From: Saccoglossus kowalevskii
Lineage: Eukaryota; Hemichordata; Enteropneusta; Harrimaniidae
Assembly (NCBI RefSeq): GCF_000003605.2
Contig: NW_003140817.1
Span: 290,609-321,999 of the forward strand
Length of the DNA stretch: 31,391 bases
Reading direction: 5' to 3'
This document shows, piece after piece, positions 30,891 to 31,391 of this stretch. A program made the position numbers and the translations under genes. The stretch's first letter is position 1, and each line of letters begins with the position of its first letter. The notes below the pieces were generated by a model. That model was not told where the DNA came from. It saw nothing but the letters and a program-made list of their open reading frames with translations, and searched no databases.

Positions 30891-31391
30891 AGTCCCCGTT
30901 CGGACGTAGTCCGAAAACGGGGACTTATGGTTTGCCCTGTGTGCGTCCGTGCGTCCGTCCGTCCGTGCATCCGTGCGTCCGTGCGTCCGTGATCACCTGT
31001 ATCTCGAACATGCATGGACCGATTAAGTTCAAACTTCACTCATACATCACACATTATATGGGACATATGCACATGCATTTTTTTCATGATCCGATTAGCG
31101 ATAGCCGAATAGCGGCCATTTTAAGGCCGAAAATGCATCAAAATCGCACATTTTCACCATTCCGGACCCGGATCTCAGTTATGCATGGACGGATTTCATT
31201 CAAATTTGGTACATACATTAAACATAATAGGACCTTGATGCACGTCATTTTTTTTTTCGGATCAAGTTCGAAATGGCCGACTGGCGGCCATTTTGTTTCA
31301 AAGAATTCAGTTCTGGATCCGTATCCGAGACATGTCTGGATTGATCAAGTTCAAACTTCACACACACAAGGTACATCATGTCACAAATATG
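30891..31391. repeat. Dispersed repeat with hairpin head, GTCC-rich minisatellite and tandem units (in SRP68 intron 3, cut by window end)
   Basis: It begins with an inverted repeat: GTCCCCGTT+CGGAC at 30892-30905 pairs with GTCCG and AACGGGGAC at 30909-30924. A GTCC/GTGC-rich minisatellite follows (about 30943-30991). Then come three diverged units near 31009, 31180 and 31331, each with a TGCATGGA- or TGTCTGGA-type start, a TTCAAA block and, between units, GCGGCCATTTT. The same GGGGACTTATG plus GTCC-repeat architecture is, to my memory, common in marine invertebrate genomes. No coding capacity seen. Confidence 0.65.

Overview
This window comes from an animal genome. It holds three spliced actin genes and the first exons of a fourth gene that I recognise as SRP68. 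Exons are short with GT/AG boundaries, introns and intergenic DNA are AT-rich, and there are microsatellites and small inverted-repeat transposons; nothing looks bacterial or viral. All three actin genes have four coding introns at the same places (after codons 42 and 122, and phase 1 in codons 205 and 269 of the 376-residue form). To my knowledge this set (about 41, 121, 204 and 267 in muscle actin numbering) is described from sea urchins and related deuterostomes. My tentative guess is therefore an invertebrate deuterostome, perhaps a hemichordate or echinoderm. A lophotrochozoan is not excluded.

Layout. 1-3155: no gene seen. 3156-6783: actin A (+ strand), with CArG box, core promoter, 5' non-coding exon, five coding exons and a poly(A) signal. 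6784-10083: gene-free, with a striking GC-rich inverted repeat at 7089-7128. 10084-14655: actin B (- strand), a divergent 373-residue actin with two related inverted-repeat transposons in its introns. 14656-17630: mostly gene-free, with a probable non-LTR retrotransposon tail near 15.0-15.4 kb. 17634-20858: actin C (- strand), almost identical to A. 20859-21440: CArG-rich upstream region of C. 21440-27390: gene-free, with simple repeats and an array of AGGTCA half-sites. 27.4 kb to the end: 5' part of SRP68 (+), cut by the window edge, with a second type of inverted-repeat element in intron 1 and a dispersed repeat in intron 3.

How the parts fit. A and C encode proteins that differ by one residue, and share a core promoter, the same 5' UTR layout, CArG boxes (binding sites of serum response factor, SRF) upstream and in intron 1, and a nearly identical intron 3. 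They look like recent, co-regulated duplicates. B shares gene structure and almost the whole of exon 3, but differs at its N-terminus, in exon 5 and in its promoter, so it may be a specialised isoform. The mixture of nearly identical and diverged segments suggests ongoing gene conversion. SRP68, a subunit of the signal recognition particle, is an unrelated housekeeping neighbour.

Limits: exon boundaries were placed by eye from homology and GT/AG sites. Promoters, CArG boxes, CTCF-like and ZNF143-like sites are motif calls without functional support.
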